This document shows, piece by piece, positions 8,811-16,661 of a stretch of DNA of 29,106 nucleotides. The notes below the pieces were generated by a model that was not told the origin of the DNA, did no database searches, and saw nothing but the letters and a program-made list of their open reading frames with translations. The position numbers were made by a program, and so were the translations under genes. Position 1 is the stretch's first letter; each line of letters begins with the position of its first letter. This DNA comes from Halanaerobiales bacterium (GTDB lineage: Bacteria; Bacillota_F; Halanaerobiia; Halanaerobiales; DTU029): assembly GCA_016278415.1 (NCBI GenBank), contig JADQBV010000207.1:1-29106 (forward strand), given 5' to 3'.

Positions 8811-9845
8811 TTATGTTTTAATATTTAGGTCTTTAACAGACTCCCTCTCAACCATTACAAACTCATCATCGTACTCCACATTAGATTCAATTCCTTTTAA
8901 AGCCTTAATAAGATATCGCCCGATAGCAACACCTGTTTTATAAATAGGTAAAGACAGGGTTGTCAATGGAGGATAACTGAATTTTGCTGATGGAATATCA
9001 CCAATCCCAACAACTGATATATCCTCCGGAATAGAGTATCCCTGATTCTTTAATTCCCAGAGAAGTCCAAGAGCAGTCTCATCATTTGCAGCTACTACAG
9101 CACTAATATTAGCTATCTTCCTAATCACTTTTAAGGCAGCTTTTCTACCACCAGCAAAAGTAAAATCTCCATTGAATAATAAGTTATAATCAAATCTCAA
9201 ATCGTTCGCTTTAAAAGCCTGCAGAACCCCACGATATCGTTGATATGAAGTATTTAAAATCTCTGGACCATTAACATAGGCAATTTCTCTATGTCCCTTA
9301 TTAAATAAATAATTAGTAACCTTTCTAGCAGCAGATATATTCCCAATCTCAAAATTAACCATAGCAAACGGATGTGGTGTAACCCCAACAATAATACTAC
9401 CATCATTTCTAAGTTGCCCTATAATTGCATTAATATTTTTGTTATAATCATCATCTAATAAAGAACCACCAGTAAATATAACGGCATCTGCTTTATTAGA
9501 TCTGAGCATATCGACAGCCATCAGTTCTTTCTCAACGTCACGGTAGGTATTGTATATATTAACAATGTATTTTTCTCCATATAGTACACTTTCAATTCCC
9601 TTCAATAATTCAGAAAAATAATCATCTGAAATATCATGGACTACTACTCCTATAATATTAGATTTATTACTGGATAAACCCTGTGCTAAGCGATTAGGTT
9701 CAAACTTTAACTTCTTAACTGCTTCTTCTACCTTAATTCTTGTAGTATCACTTACAGGATGGTCACTATTATTAATAACCCGTGATACTGTTGTAGGTGA
9801 AACACCTGCCATTTTTGCCACATCTTTTATAGAGACCTTAGCCAA
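8811..9845 (-). CDS. LacI-family transcriptional repressor
   Basis: DNA-binding regulator of 344 residues. The N-terminal helix-turn-helix SIKDVAKMAGVSPTTVSRV (5-23) and the hinge helix near LAQGLSSNKSNIIGVVV are textbook LacI/GalR, followed by a periplasmic-binding-protein-like effector domain with FTGG, VNGPEILNTSYQRYRG and AANDETALGLL. The start is TTG at 9845, supported by GGAGG 7 bases upstream; an ATG-only search would miss it. It is the first gene of the unit that runs to kdgK. Two copies of a CG-centred near-palindrome lie 155-210 bases upstream, of the kind LacI-family proteins bind, so autoregulation with the whole operon is likely. Effector unknown; a pathway sugar acid is the obvious guess. 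Confidence 0.92.
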   Translation of the reverse strand: MAKVSIKDVAKMAGVSPTTVSRVINNSDHPVSDTTRIKVEEAVKKLKFEPNRLAQGLSSNKSNIIGVVVHDISDDYFSELLKGIESVLYGEKYIVNIYNTYRDVEKELMAVDMLRSNKADAVIFTGGSLLDDDYNKNINAIIGQLRNDGSIIVGVTPHPFAMVNFEIGNISAARKVTNYLFNKGHREIAYVNGPEILNTSYQRYRGVLQAFKANDLRFDYNLLFNGDFTFAGGRKAALKVIRKIANISAVVAANDETALGLLWELKNQGYSIPEDISVVGIGDIPSAKFSYPPLTTLSLPIYKTGVAIGRYLIKALKGIESNVEYDDEFVMVERESVKDLNIKT

Positions 9846-10249
9846 ATTAACACCTCCAATTTAATTTAATTTACATTATATATAATCCAAATCATTATCT
9901 AAGTAAAGGTTTTAGATTTTTCACAAATAAGTAAATACACAAATAAAAATTAGCTGACAGCTCTGTTACGGTTGCTTCCCTTTATAATAAAACCACTTGC
10001 GTGGAAATCGTTTTCCACAATGCTACAAAAAATAACGGAAATCGTTTTCCATCATGTCGTAAAAATATATCTAAACTAGCTTTATAATTTAGAAATTTTA
10101 TTCATAACTTATATCTAATTACATTTATTAGGTTTGAGTTTTGAGAGTAAATTTATTGATTTTTTTTAATACAATATATAATTTATATAATCTTACAAAT
10201 ATTTTAACATAACGAAAATCTAAAAGCAAGCATTTGAATCTTAAAATAA
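9846..10249 (-). promoter_or_regulatory. Control region of the LacI-headed operon
   Basis: A 404-base stretch without a gene. Besides the operator pair, a -10-like TATTAT lies at 9989-9984 on the minus strand, with the nearer operator where a -35 box would be, so repressor binding there would block polymerase. A second -10-like TATAAT lies close to the start codon at about 9883-9878, without a good -35. The leader between the first candidate and the TTG start would be roughly 130 bases. The part from 10060 to 10249 is very AT-rich and I see no convincing terminator for the YaiI/YqxD gene in it. Confidence 0.45.
10001..10052. promoter_or_regulatory. Pair of LacI-type operators upstream of the repressor gene
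   Basis: Two copies of GGAAATCGTTTTCC, at 10004-10017 (within GTGGAAATCGTTTTCCAC, 10001-10018, 9 bp arms with one mismatched pair) and at 10037-10050. Their CG centres are 34 bp apart. Arms with a central CG are the usual layout for LacI/GalR-family operators. I found no further copy elsewhere in the window, so the site belongs to this operon. Confidence 0.75.
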
Positions 10250-10684
10250 CTACTTATTCTTTTCTATTAACTGCACCAATGCCTGCCGGAAATTTAAGTC
10301 ATCATCAGCGGTTCTTTTGCTTGCATTCTGATGTTTTACTCCAGCCCTTCTCATCTTTGCATGAACATGTCTGCGCATTAATAAATAATCAATATTATCA
10401 TCATGATATTCCATACCTGATTCATTAACTGCAACCGCCCCATTATTTAATACTAAGGAAGCTAGACCGTAGTCCTGAGTTATAACAATATCCCCTTCTT
10501 GACAACGGTTATATAAGGCCATATCTACAGATTGATTGGCTTTATCAAGGACCACCAATTCATTCTCTGACTTAATCTGATGTGTAATATCTGTAAAAAT
10601 AATAACTTCAATATTATTGTTTTTTGAGATTTCTTCTGTGATTTCAATTACCGGACAAGCATCCCCATCTATTAATATTCGCAT
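10250..10684 (-). CDS. YaiI/YqxD family protein (DUF188)
   Basis: A conserved 144-residue cytoplasmic protein of unknown role, with a nuclease-like NYN/PIN-type fold predicted for the family. The hallmark N-terminus MRILIDGDACPV is present, then IITDITHQ-like and VITQDYGLASL segments with conserved acidic residues, and a basic C-terminal region RRHVHAKMRRAGVKHQNASKRT. The ATG at 10684 is chosen because the family begins exactly there and AGGTG is 8 bases upstream; a GTG at 10693 would add three residues. It follows oadA by 79 bp with no evident terminator, so may be read through from the decarboxylase operon, but no functional link is known. Confidence 0.85.
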   Translation of the reverse strand: MRILIDGDACPVIEITEEISKNNNIEVIIFTDITHQIKSENELVVLDKANQSVDMALYNRCQEGDIVITQDYGLASLVLNNGAVAVNESGMEYHDDNIDYLLMRRHVHAKMRRAGVKHQNASKRTADDDLNFRQALVQLIEKNK

Positions 10685-10763
10685 ATTATACACCTACTAT
10701 GATATTAGTTTATTCTTAACAATAACAATCTGAATTTGACTGCAGCGAGCAGTGTAATCATAA

Positions 10764-12098
10764 TCACCTATTTTTAAAAAACTCCTCCGCTACAGATGGA
10801 AACATAATATATGATAATACATCCTCTTCAGAACGATAATATCCCAAGTCCTTCAATTTATCTGTATACCCCTCTAGCATCGGTTCAAGATCATCTGCAG
10901 GTCTATAATCGATAACCCTCTCATCTTTACCGATCAACCTTTCCCTAAAATCAGGATCAATCTTCCCAGGTGCCTTACCATAATAACCCTTCAAGTAATT
11001 TTTAATCTCTGTACTAACTACTTTATACCGCTCCCCAGTAGCTACATTAAAAACCGCCTGGGTACCAACAATCTGGCTCATAGGTGTTACCAGTGGAGGG
11101 TAACCAAGATCAGCTCTAACTTTGGGAACTTCACGTAATGTCTCATCAAGACGGTCTAACATATCCATTTTCTTCATCTGACTTCTCATATTAGAAAGCA
11201 TACCACCTGGTATTTGATAAATAAGCACCTCAGGGTCTACATCTTTGGAGATTATATTTTCCTCCAATTTATTACGTATATCTTTAAAATAACGATTTAT
11301 TTCACTAATATACTCCAGATCAAGCCCTGTATCATGTTTAGTTCCCGAAAATGATGCAACCATTGTTTCAGTAGCAGGTTGCGAGGTACCCAATGCTAGT
11401 GTTGAAAGGGCACAATCAATAACATCTACACCTGCTTCCACAGCCTTCATATATGACATAGAAGCAAGGCCACTAGTATAATGGGTATGAAATTGCAAGG
11501 GAATATCTATCTCCCTTTTCAAGGCACTAATTAGTTCTGTAGCTTCATATGGCTTTAGAATACCGGCCATATCCTTCAAACAAATTGAATTTACACCAAT
11601 ACTTTGTAACTCTCTGGCAGTACTAATATAATGTTCTATATCATGTACTGGACTATTAGTATAGACAACAGTAGCTTGAGCATGACCACCATACTCTAAG
11701 GTTGCTTCTATAGCAACTCTCATATTTCTAATATCATTCAAGGCATCAAAAATCCTAAATATATCAATACCACTTTTAACTGCTAATCTGACGAATTCCC
11801 TAACTACATCATCAGGGTAATGTTTATACCCTACTACGTTTTGACCCCTTAAAAGCATCTGAAATGGAGTATTGGGCATCTTTTCCTTTAGAAGTCTCAC
11901 TCGCTCCCATGGGTCTTCATTAAGATAACGCATTGCACTGTCAAATGTAGCTCCACCCCACATTTCAACTGAATGATAACCAACTTTATCAAGCTTTTCA
12001 GATATAGGTAGCATATCCTCTGTAGACATTCTAGTAGCAAGTAACGATTGATGTGCATCCCGTAATATTGTTTCTGTTATTTTAACTTTATCTGCCAT
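10764..12098 (-). CDS. oadA: Oxaloacetate decarboxylase alpha subunit (carboxyltransferase)
   Basis: Catalytic subunit that removes CO2 from oxaloacetate and passes it to biotin. The 444 residues contain the HMGL-like TIM barrel starting TETILRDAHQSLLATRM (about 8-24), the CLKDMAGIL stretch with the Lys that is carboxylated or ligates metal in this family, HTHYTSG for the divalent metal, and PGGMLSNMRSQ in the C-terminal half. The protein ends without a biotin domain; that domain is the separate carrier encoded two genes upstream. The same architecture is used by two-subunit pyruvate carboxylase (PycB), but the adjacent beta and gamma subunits settle the assignment. The ATG at 12098 follows AAGGAG. 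It lies 44 bp after oadB. Confidence 0.92.
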   Translation of the reverse strand: MADKVKITETILRDAHQSLLATRMSTEDMLPISEKLDKVGYHSVEMWGGATFDSAMRYLNEDPWERVRLLKEKMPNTPFQMLLRGQNVVGYKHYPDDVVREFVRLAVKSGIDIFRIFDALNDIRNMRVAIEATLEYGGHAQATVVYTNSPVHDIEHYISTARELQSIGVNSICLKDMAGILKPYEATELISALKREIDIPLQFHTHYTSGLASMSYMKAVEAGVDVIDCALSTLALGTSQPATETMVASFSGTKHDTGLDLEYISEINRYFKDIRNKLEENIISKDVDPEVLIYQIPGGMLSNMRSQMKKMDMLDRLDETLREVPKVRADLGYPPLVTPMSQIVGTQAVFNVATGERYKVVSTEIKNYLKGYYGKAPGKIDPDFRERLIGKDERVIDYRPADDLEPMLEGYTDKLKDLGYYRSEEDVLSYIMFPSVAEEFFKNR

Positions 12099-12142
12099 AA
12101 TTACACTCCTTATTTTACAAACTTATATATTTAGCATATTTT

Positions 12143-13303
12143 TTAACCAAGAAATGATAACAAAGTACCTGCTGCTATAGCTGAGCCAATTACACCAGCA
12201 ACATTAGGTCCCATAGCATGCATTAAAAGAAAGTTGTTGGGATTTTCTTCTCGCCCGACTTTTTGTACAACCCGAGCTGCCATGGGAACAGCTGAAACAC
12301 CAGCAGCACCAATTAAAGGATTAACTTTACCACCACTTAGCTTATGCATTAATTTACCAAATAGAATCCCTGCCGCTGTTCCTACAGCAAAAGCAAGTAA
12401 ACCTAAAATGATTATTTTTATTGTTGATAGGCTAAGAAAACTTTCAGCATTTGCAGTTGCTCCAACGGTAAGTCCAAGAAGAATAGTCACAATATTTGTC
12501 AATGAATTTTGTATTGTATTAACTAAACGGTCCACAACACCTGATTCACGCATCAGATTTCCTAACATCAATGAGCCAATTAAAGCCGCTGAAGCTGGTA
12601 TTAAGAGAATTACAAATATAGAAACAACTATTGGAAATAATATCTTCTCTAGTTTAGAAACAGATCTCAACTGTTCCATCTTAACAGTTCTTTCTTCTTT
12701 ACTTGTTAAGACTTTCATTATAGGTGGTTGTATGATGGGAACAAGGGCCATATACGAATATGCAGCCACAGCTATCGGTCCAAGTAAATGGGGGGCTAAT
12801 TTTGAAGCTAGAAATATTGCAGTAGGGCCATCTGCACCACCAATAATCCCTGTTGCCCCTGCCTCTTTTAATGTAAACCCAAGAAGCAAAGCACCTATAA
12901 ATGTAAAATAAACACCAAATTGAGCAGCAGCCCCTAATAATATACTTTTAGGGTTGGCAATCAATGGTCCAAAATCTGTCATCGCCCCTACACCAAGAAA
13001 TATTAAAGGAGGGTATATTCCTAGCTTAACACCTAGATATAAATAATCAAGCAGTCCCCCTTTTTGCATTATCTCCATAATATCTATATGACCCTGTGTA
13101 AATAACTCAGTATGCATTAAACCTGTCAATGGTAAATTAGCCAGAAGGAGACCAAAAGATATGGGTAATAATAATAATGGTTCATATTCTTTTTTAATTG
13201 CTAAATAAAATAGAAAACAGGCAATTAAAATCATAATAATTTCTTTAAAATTAATGTTAGCAAATCCAGTTTCTGCAATAAAATTGTATATACTTTCTAA
13301 CAC
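12143..13303 (-). CDS. oadB: Sodium-translocating decarboxylase beta subunit
   Basis: Membrane subunit that decarboxylates carboxybiotin and exports sodium ions. The 386-residue protein is strongly hydrophobic with roughly nine to eleven membrane segments. It has the family stretch GIIGGADGPTAIFLASKLAP, whose Asp is known in Klebsiella OadB to be essential for sodium transport, plus PIIQPPIMK and the NAESFLSLSTIKI segment. The start is GTG at 13303, with GGAGGG 6 bases upstream, overlapping the end of the biotin-carrier gene region (11 bp between them). Full-length. A methylmalonyl-CoA or glutaconyl-CoA decarboxylase would have the same subunit, but the alpha subunit points to oxaloacetate. 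Confidence 0.94.
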   Translation of the reverse strand: MLESIYNFIAETGFANINFKEIIMILIACFLFYLAIKKEYEPLLLLPISFGLLLANLPLTGLMHTELFTQGHIDIMEIMQKGGLLDYLYLGVKLGIYPPLIFLGVGAMTDFGPLIANPKSILLGAAAQFGVYFTFIGALLLGFTLKEAGATGIIGGADGPTAIFLASKLAPHLLGPIAVAAYSYMALVPIIQPPIMKVLTSKEERTVKMEQLRSVSKLEKILFPIVVSIFVILLIPASAALIGSLMLGNLMRESGVVDRLVNTIQNSLTNIVTILLGLTVGATANAESFLSLSTIKIIILGLLAFAVGTAAGILFGKLMHKLSGGKVNPLIGAAGVSAVPMAARVVQKVGREENPNNFLLMHAMGPNVAGVIGSAIAAGTLLSFLG

Positions 13304-13314
13304 ATCTAGCCCTC

Positions 13315-13695
13315 CTATATAATTCTTGCCATCAATTCACCTGTTTCTACCGAATCACCTGTAGATACATAAAGTTCTTGTAGGTTTCCATCTATTGGTG
13401 CAGTTATTTCGTTTTCCATCTTCATTGCTTCTAATATCATTATAATCTCTCCTTTAGAAACATTTTCACCTTTCTTAACTTTAACAGTGATAGTTCCTGG
13501 CAATGGAGCTAATATTTCTTCTCCCTCAGTCTCCTCTGTATTTTTACTATTTTTATTACTAGTATGATTTTCTCTTTTTGGCTCTTCATTTTTAATTTCT
13601 ACATCTTTATTATTTAAACTTTCATTAGACTCATCTATTGCTTCAACCTCAACTTCATACTCTTTCCCGTCCACTTTTACTCTAAATTTTTTCAT
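13315..13695 (-). CDS. Biotin carboxyl carrier subunit of the sodium-pumping decarboxylase
   Basis: Small biotinylated shuttle protein of 126 residues. The N-terminal part (MKKFRVKVDGKEYEVEVEAI) matches the start of decarboxylase-type carriers. A charged Asn/Glu/Lys-rich linker spans about 22-58, and the C-terminal lipoyl/biotinyl domain has LAPLPGTI and EAMKMENE with the biotin-accepting Lys92. It carries CO2 from the alpha to the beta subunit. Translation start is ATG at 13695 after AGGAG; the stop codon is only 11 bp before the oadB start, so translational coupling is likely. The gap to the gamma-subunit gene upstream is 167 bp and holds a copy of an intergenic repeat. Confidence 0.93.
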   Translation of the reverse strand: MKKFRVKVDGKEYEVEVEAIDESNESLNNKDVEIKNEEPKRENHTSNKNSKNTEETEGEEILAPLPGTITVKVKKGENVSKGEIIMILEAMKMENEITAPIDGNLQELYVSTGDSVETGELMARII

Positions 13696-13742
13696 AATAG
13701 AAACTCCTCTTTTTCTTATTTATCTTTATAACACAGGCTACT

Positions 13743-13837
13743 AAGCAAACTTACTAGACTCAAACTTCACAGATGAATTTTACACATAGGGGTAACCATG
13801 ACGGTCTCGATACCTAATTTCAAATTCCAGAAAGTAA
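13743..13837. repeat. Dispersed intergenic repeat, copy A
   Basis: Roughly 90-bp element between the gamma and biotin-carrier genes. Its core CCATGACGGTCTCGAT (13796-13811) recurs with one change at 16209-16224. Flanking blocks agree in order as well: AAGC...ACTT at the low-coordinate edge, GATGAATT (13772-13779) and AAATTCCA (13822-13829). It does not code and sits inside what should be one operon. Confidence 0.6.
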
Positions 13838-13862
13838 GACAAAGTTTGCGTTACTAGATTAT

Positions 13863-14126
13863 TTATTTTACACGTCTTATATTAACAATTCGCTCATCAT
13901 CCTCTAATAAAGTTGCCATTACAGCACTGATCACTGCAATATCTACTATTTTATTGTTCTTGAAAACAGTAGTTTTTATATCTTGATAAATTCTATTCTT
14001 TTTCCTAACCTTTAGATCTGTCTCTTTATGAAACAAAAATTTAAACAACTCTAGTATAAGTGACAATACAAATAAAACGATAAATACTAGACCCATACCT
14101 ATCACAGTAATTTTTAATCCATTCAC
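13863..14126 (-). CDS. Sodium-translocating decarboxylase gamma subunit (OadG-like)
   Basis: Small membrane protein that holds the decarboxylase complex together. It has one N-terminal membrane helix, ITVIGMGLVFIVLFVLSLIL, the typical OadG opening, followed by a short basic cytoplasmic part and a second weakly hydrophobic segment (VDIAVISAVMATLLEDD) near the C-terminus. As given it has 87 residues from a GTG at 14126, but that codon has no ribosome binding site. A perfect GGGAGG lies further upstream (14155-14150), 8 bases before an in-frame ATA at 14141-14139, which would add five residues and suit the family's N-terminal length. The true start is therefore uncertain. It is the first gene of the decarboxylase set and lies about 110 bp after the radical SAM gene. 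Confidence 0.82.
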   Translation of the reverse strand: MNGLKITVIGMGLVFIVLFVLSLILELFKFLFHKETDLKVRKKNRIYQDIKTTVFKNNKIVDIAVISAVMATLLEDDERIVNIRRVK

Positions 14127-14236
14127 TATTATACCGTCTATATTTATTACCTCCCTCTTATTCTACTATTACTATAACTAAGTGATAAAGCAAATTTACA
14201 TATTAATATAAGGAAGTTAAACCTTAAAGAATCTAC

Positions 14237-16123
14237 TTAATACATTTCAATGAATTCTGTTACATTATATGTTCGCGGTCTTTCTTTACTAATATAATCA
14301 AATAAAATTATATTTGTTTTTGGTTTAAAATTTTCTTTCATCTTCTCTATATTTATCTTTGCTGCTAATAAAGAACTATTGCTTACATCATATCTAAAGG
14401 GCTCAAAACGAACAGTTCGCAAGATATCTTTTACCCTTTGACCCTTATAATGAGGCAAGAGGTTTTTAATATTGTCTTCATTATCCAAAAACTTATAACG
14501 CTTGTCATTAAAATTACTAATACTTAATTCAACTGCCCAAGTGGGGATTTTTACACCTGAATTATAGCTTATCATATCATACTTAAGGTATTCTTTAAAA
14601 ACATCCAAGTCATGCTCATTCTTGCTAATACAATCTTTATAAAAATTATATAATATTTTATAAAGGGAATTTTGGCTATGTGCCATTCTATGTAGTTTAT
14701 TACTAATAAAATAAGCTGCAAAATCTTCGTAAAAAGAGAAATATGAGCTATAATATCCTGCGAAAATATATTTTAACACAGTTTTGAAAACACCTGAATT
14801 GTGATATTTATCAAGCAAATCCTCAATATCTTTAAGTTTTAACAATTCATTATAGGATATAAACTGATTTTCTAAAACCTCGTAAGGTGGTAAGGAAGTA
14901 TATTTATAAGAATACTTATCTGCCTGATCCCTTATGGCTGACCCCTTCAATAGTTTGAGAAAACCTAGTTGTAAAACGTGGGGATTTAAATCGTACACTT
15001 CATCAAACGATTTTTTAAAAGAAAGATAGTCTTCTTCTGGTAGACCTGCTATTAAATCCAAATGCAAATTAATATTTCCTATATCTCTGAGAATACGGAC
15101 ATTTTCAGCTAATTGATTAAAGTTCACCTGCCTACCAATTAAATCTAATGTTTTTTCATTAGTTGTCTGTACTCCAATTTCAAATTGAAAAAGACCAACA
15201 GGAACTTTCCTTATAAAATCCAATATCTCTTCATCAAGTATATCTGCAGTCATCTCAAAGTGAAATGAGGTATCTTTTCTATTCTCAACCAAAAACTTAA
15301 AGACTTCCAGTGTTCTGTTCTTATCAAAATTGAAGGTTCTATCCACAAATTTAACCTGTTTTACATTATTATTTATAAAAAAAAGTAGATCCTCTTTAAC
15401 TCTTTCCAGAGAAAATGATCTAACCCCCTTAATCGTTGAGGAAAGACAATAACTACAATTATAGGGACAGCCCCTTGAGGCCTCGTAGTATATTATCTTA
15501 TGAGTTAATTTTTCTAAATCCCCTCTAGTATAGGGTAGTGGTATAGTGTCTAAGTCTTTTATTAATTGCCGATCTTCATTTTCAATAACCTTACCCTCTT
15601 TATTTCGATACACAATGCCTTTTACAGGTTTTAAGACTCTTTCATCTGATACTATACTCTTATAAACATCAAAAACTCTATCTTCTGTTATAAATTTCCC
15701 TTCCGCAGTGTATATATTAATTTCCCCTGCAATAATATCTATAAGTTCCTTAAAGCTTAGCTCACCCTCACCTTTAACTATAATGTCAATAAAAGTATTA
15801 TCCTCCATTATATTTTTGGCTTCAAAAGATACCTCAGGACCACCAGCTATTATAATCAGCTCTGGTCTAACCTTTTTTAAGCGGTCCATCAGCTCAAAAG
15901 TAAGGTCTCTATTCCAAATATAGCAGGCAAAAGCCACAATATCAGCCTTGGTCTTATATATTTCAGCCATTACTTGGTCAAGGGGTTCATTTATAGAAAA
16001 TTCCTTAGCGATTAATTGATATCTATCTTCCTTCATATATGTATTACAATACTTTTCAATATACCTCAGGGCAAGAGAAGAATGTATATATTTAGAATTT
16101 AAAGTTGTAAGTAATATTTTCAT
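14237..16123 (-). CDS. B12-binding-domain radical SAM protein (DUF4080-type)
   Basis: Fe-S enzyme of unknown substrate, 628 residues. The N-terminal cobalamin-binding-like Rossmann domain starts MKILLTTLNSKYIHSSLALRYI and includes IIAGGPEVSFEA. The radical SAM core carries the 4Fe-4S motif CPYNCSYC (Cys219, 223, 226, C-x3-C-x2-C) and the GLPEEDY stretch. A C-terminal region of about 200 residues is family-specific (DUF4080) and ends in PRTYNVTEF. I chose ATG at 16123 because the family begins with this sequence; a weak GGTGA precedes it, while the TTG at 16138 has none. Such proteins are common in anaerobic Firmicutes, but their product is not established. The neighbouring decarboxylase genes offer no clear clue. 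Confidence 0.85.
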   Translation of the reverse strand: MKILLTTLNSKYIHSSLALRYIEKYCNTYMKEDRYQLIAKEFSINEPLDQVMAEIYKTKADIVAFACYIWNRDLTFELMDRLKKVRPELIIIAGGPEVSFEAKNIMEDNTFIDIIVKGEGELSFKELIDIIAGEINIYTAEGKFITEDRVFDVYKSIVSDERVLKPVKGIVYRNKEGKVIENEDRQLIKDLDTIPLPYTRGDLEKLTHKIIYYEASRGCPYNCSYCLSSTIKGVRSFSLERVKEDLLFFINNNVKQVKFVDRTFNFDKNRTLEVFKFLVENRKDTSFHFEMTADILDEEILDFIRKVPVGLFQFEIGVQTTNEKTLDLIGRQVNFNQLAENVRILRDIGNINLHLDLIAGLPEEDYLSFKKSFDEVYDLNPHVLQLGFLKLLKGSAIRDQADKYSYKYTSLPPYEVLENQFISYNELLKLKDIEDLLDKYHNSGVFKTVLKYIFAGYYSSYFSFYEDFAAYFISNKLHRMAHSQNSLYKILYNFYKDCISKNEHDLDVFKEYLKYDMISYNSGVKIPTWAVELSISNFNDKRYKFLDNEDNIKNLLPHYKGQRVKDILRTVRFEPFRYDVSNSSLLAAKINIEKMKENFKPKTNIILFDYISKERPRTYNVTEFIEMY

Positions 16124-16160
16124 AATTATATTCACCAATCTTTTAGCTTTTTTTATTTTA

Positions 16161-16246
16161 AGCTTACTTTTACCTCGTGGATGAATTCATCCCATAAAAT
16201 CTAGTTATCCATGACGGTTTCGATGATCTAAATTCCAACATTACTT
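16161..16246. repeat. Dispersed intergenic repeat, copy B
   Basis: Second copy of the element seen at 13743-13837, just upstream of the radical SAM gene. The core CCATGACGGTTTCGAT is at 16209-16224. This copy carries a perfect 14-bp palindrome GGATGAATTCATCC (16179-16192), which copy A has lost. The two copies differ by small insertions and many substitutions, so they are old. Confidence 0.6.
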
Positions 16247-16509
16247 TCAAAATTAGTAGTACCTTTAGGTGTAAATTATTAATGCGTAATTTATTCTTAT
16301 TCTGTGTACATTTAATTACGCAAGACATAGTTCTAAAACTACTTTATAACCTGCTCATTTAGATTAGTAAGTATTATAACATAATTTATCCTACTAGGCT
16401 AATAATACACCTTTAATGTCTATTCTTGTATTTGTCATTTATATTTTTATTTATATTTATGTTAGTTTTTATGTTTGTCATTTATACTATTCATATATGT
16501 TTACCTCTT

Positions 16510-16555
16510 AATAAAAAACAACACCCCTATTCTTTTACAATCATAACAGGGGTGT
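16510..16555 (-). terminator. Rho-independent terminator of the uxa operon
   Basis: Read on the minus strand, ACACCCCT pairs perfectly with AGGGGTGT (16555-16548 and 16528-16521) across a 19-base loop, followed by TTGTTTTTTATT. It lies about 105 bases after the uxaC stop codon. Stem plus T-tract make this the clearest terminator in the window. Confidence 0.88.
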
Positions 16556-16661
16556 CATATTATAATCTATAAATAATTAATCTAGAGAAATAACTATCAA
16601 AATCTTGTTGTAATATCTGAAAAGTGGTCACTCAAAAAAAGGAAATTACTGTAACATTAAA

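Larger units (their letters stand above)
16124..16661. other. Gene-free region between uxaC and the radical SAM gene
   Basis: A 538-base stretch with no supportable gene. From low to high coordinates it holds repeat copy B; an imperfect inverted repeat GGTGTAAATTATTA (16268-16281) with TAATAATACACC (16400-16411); nested beside it the 8-bp pair GCGTAATT/AATTACGC (16284-16291, 16314-16321); a direct repeat TTTGTCATTTATA (16431-16443 and 16474-16486); and the uxa terminator. The promoter of the radical SAM gene must lie here, but I cannot fix it in such AT-rich sequence. Confidence 0.6.

Noticed and set aside
12234..12911. 225-codon open frame on the plus strand
   Set aside because: It is antisense to the oadB coding region, whose protein is unmistakable; no family resemblance and no ribosome binding site of note.
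14034..14126. OadG hydrophobic segment as a leader peptide of another gene
   Set aside because: Its opening ITVIGMGLVF and its position beside the biotin-carrier and beta genes are typical of the decarboxylase gamma subunit.
16179..16192. GGATGAATTCATCC as a terminator
   Set aside because: A perfect palindrome without loop or T-tract, located upstream of a gene start; better explained as part of the dispersed repeat.
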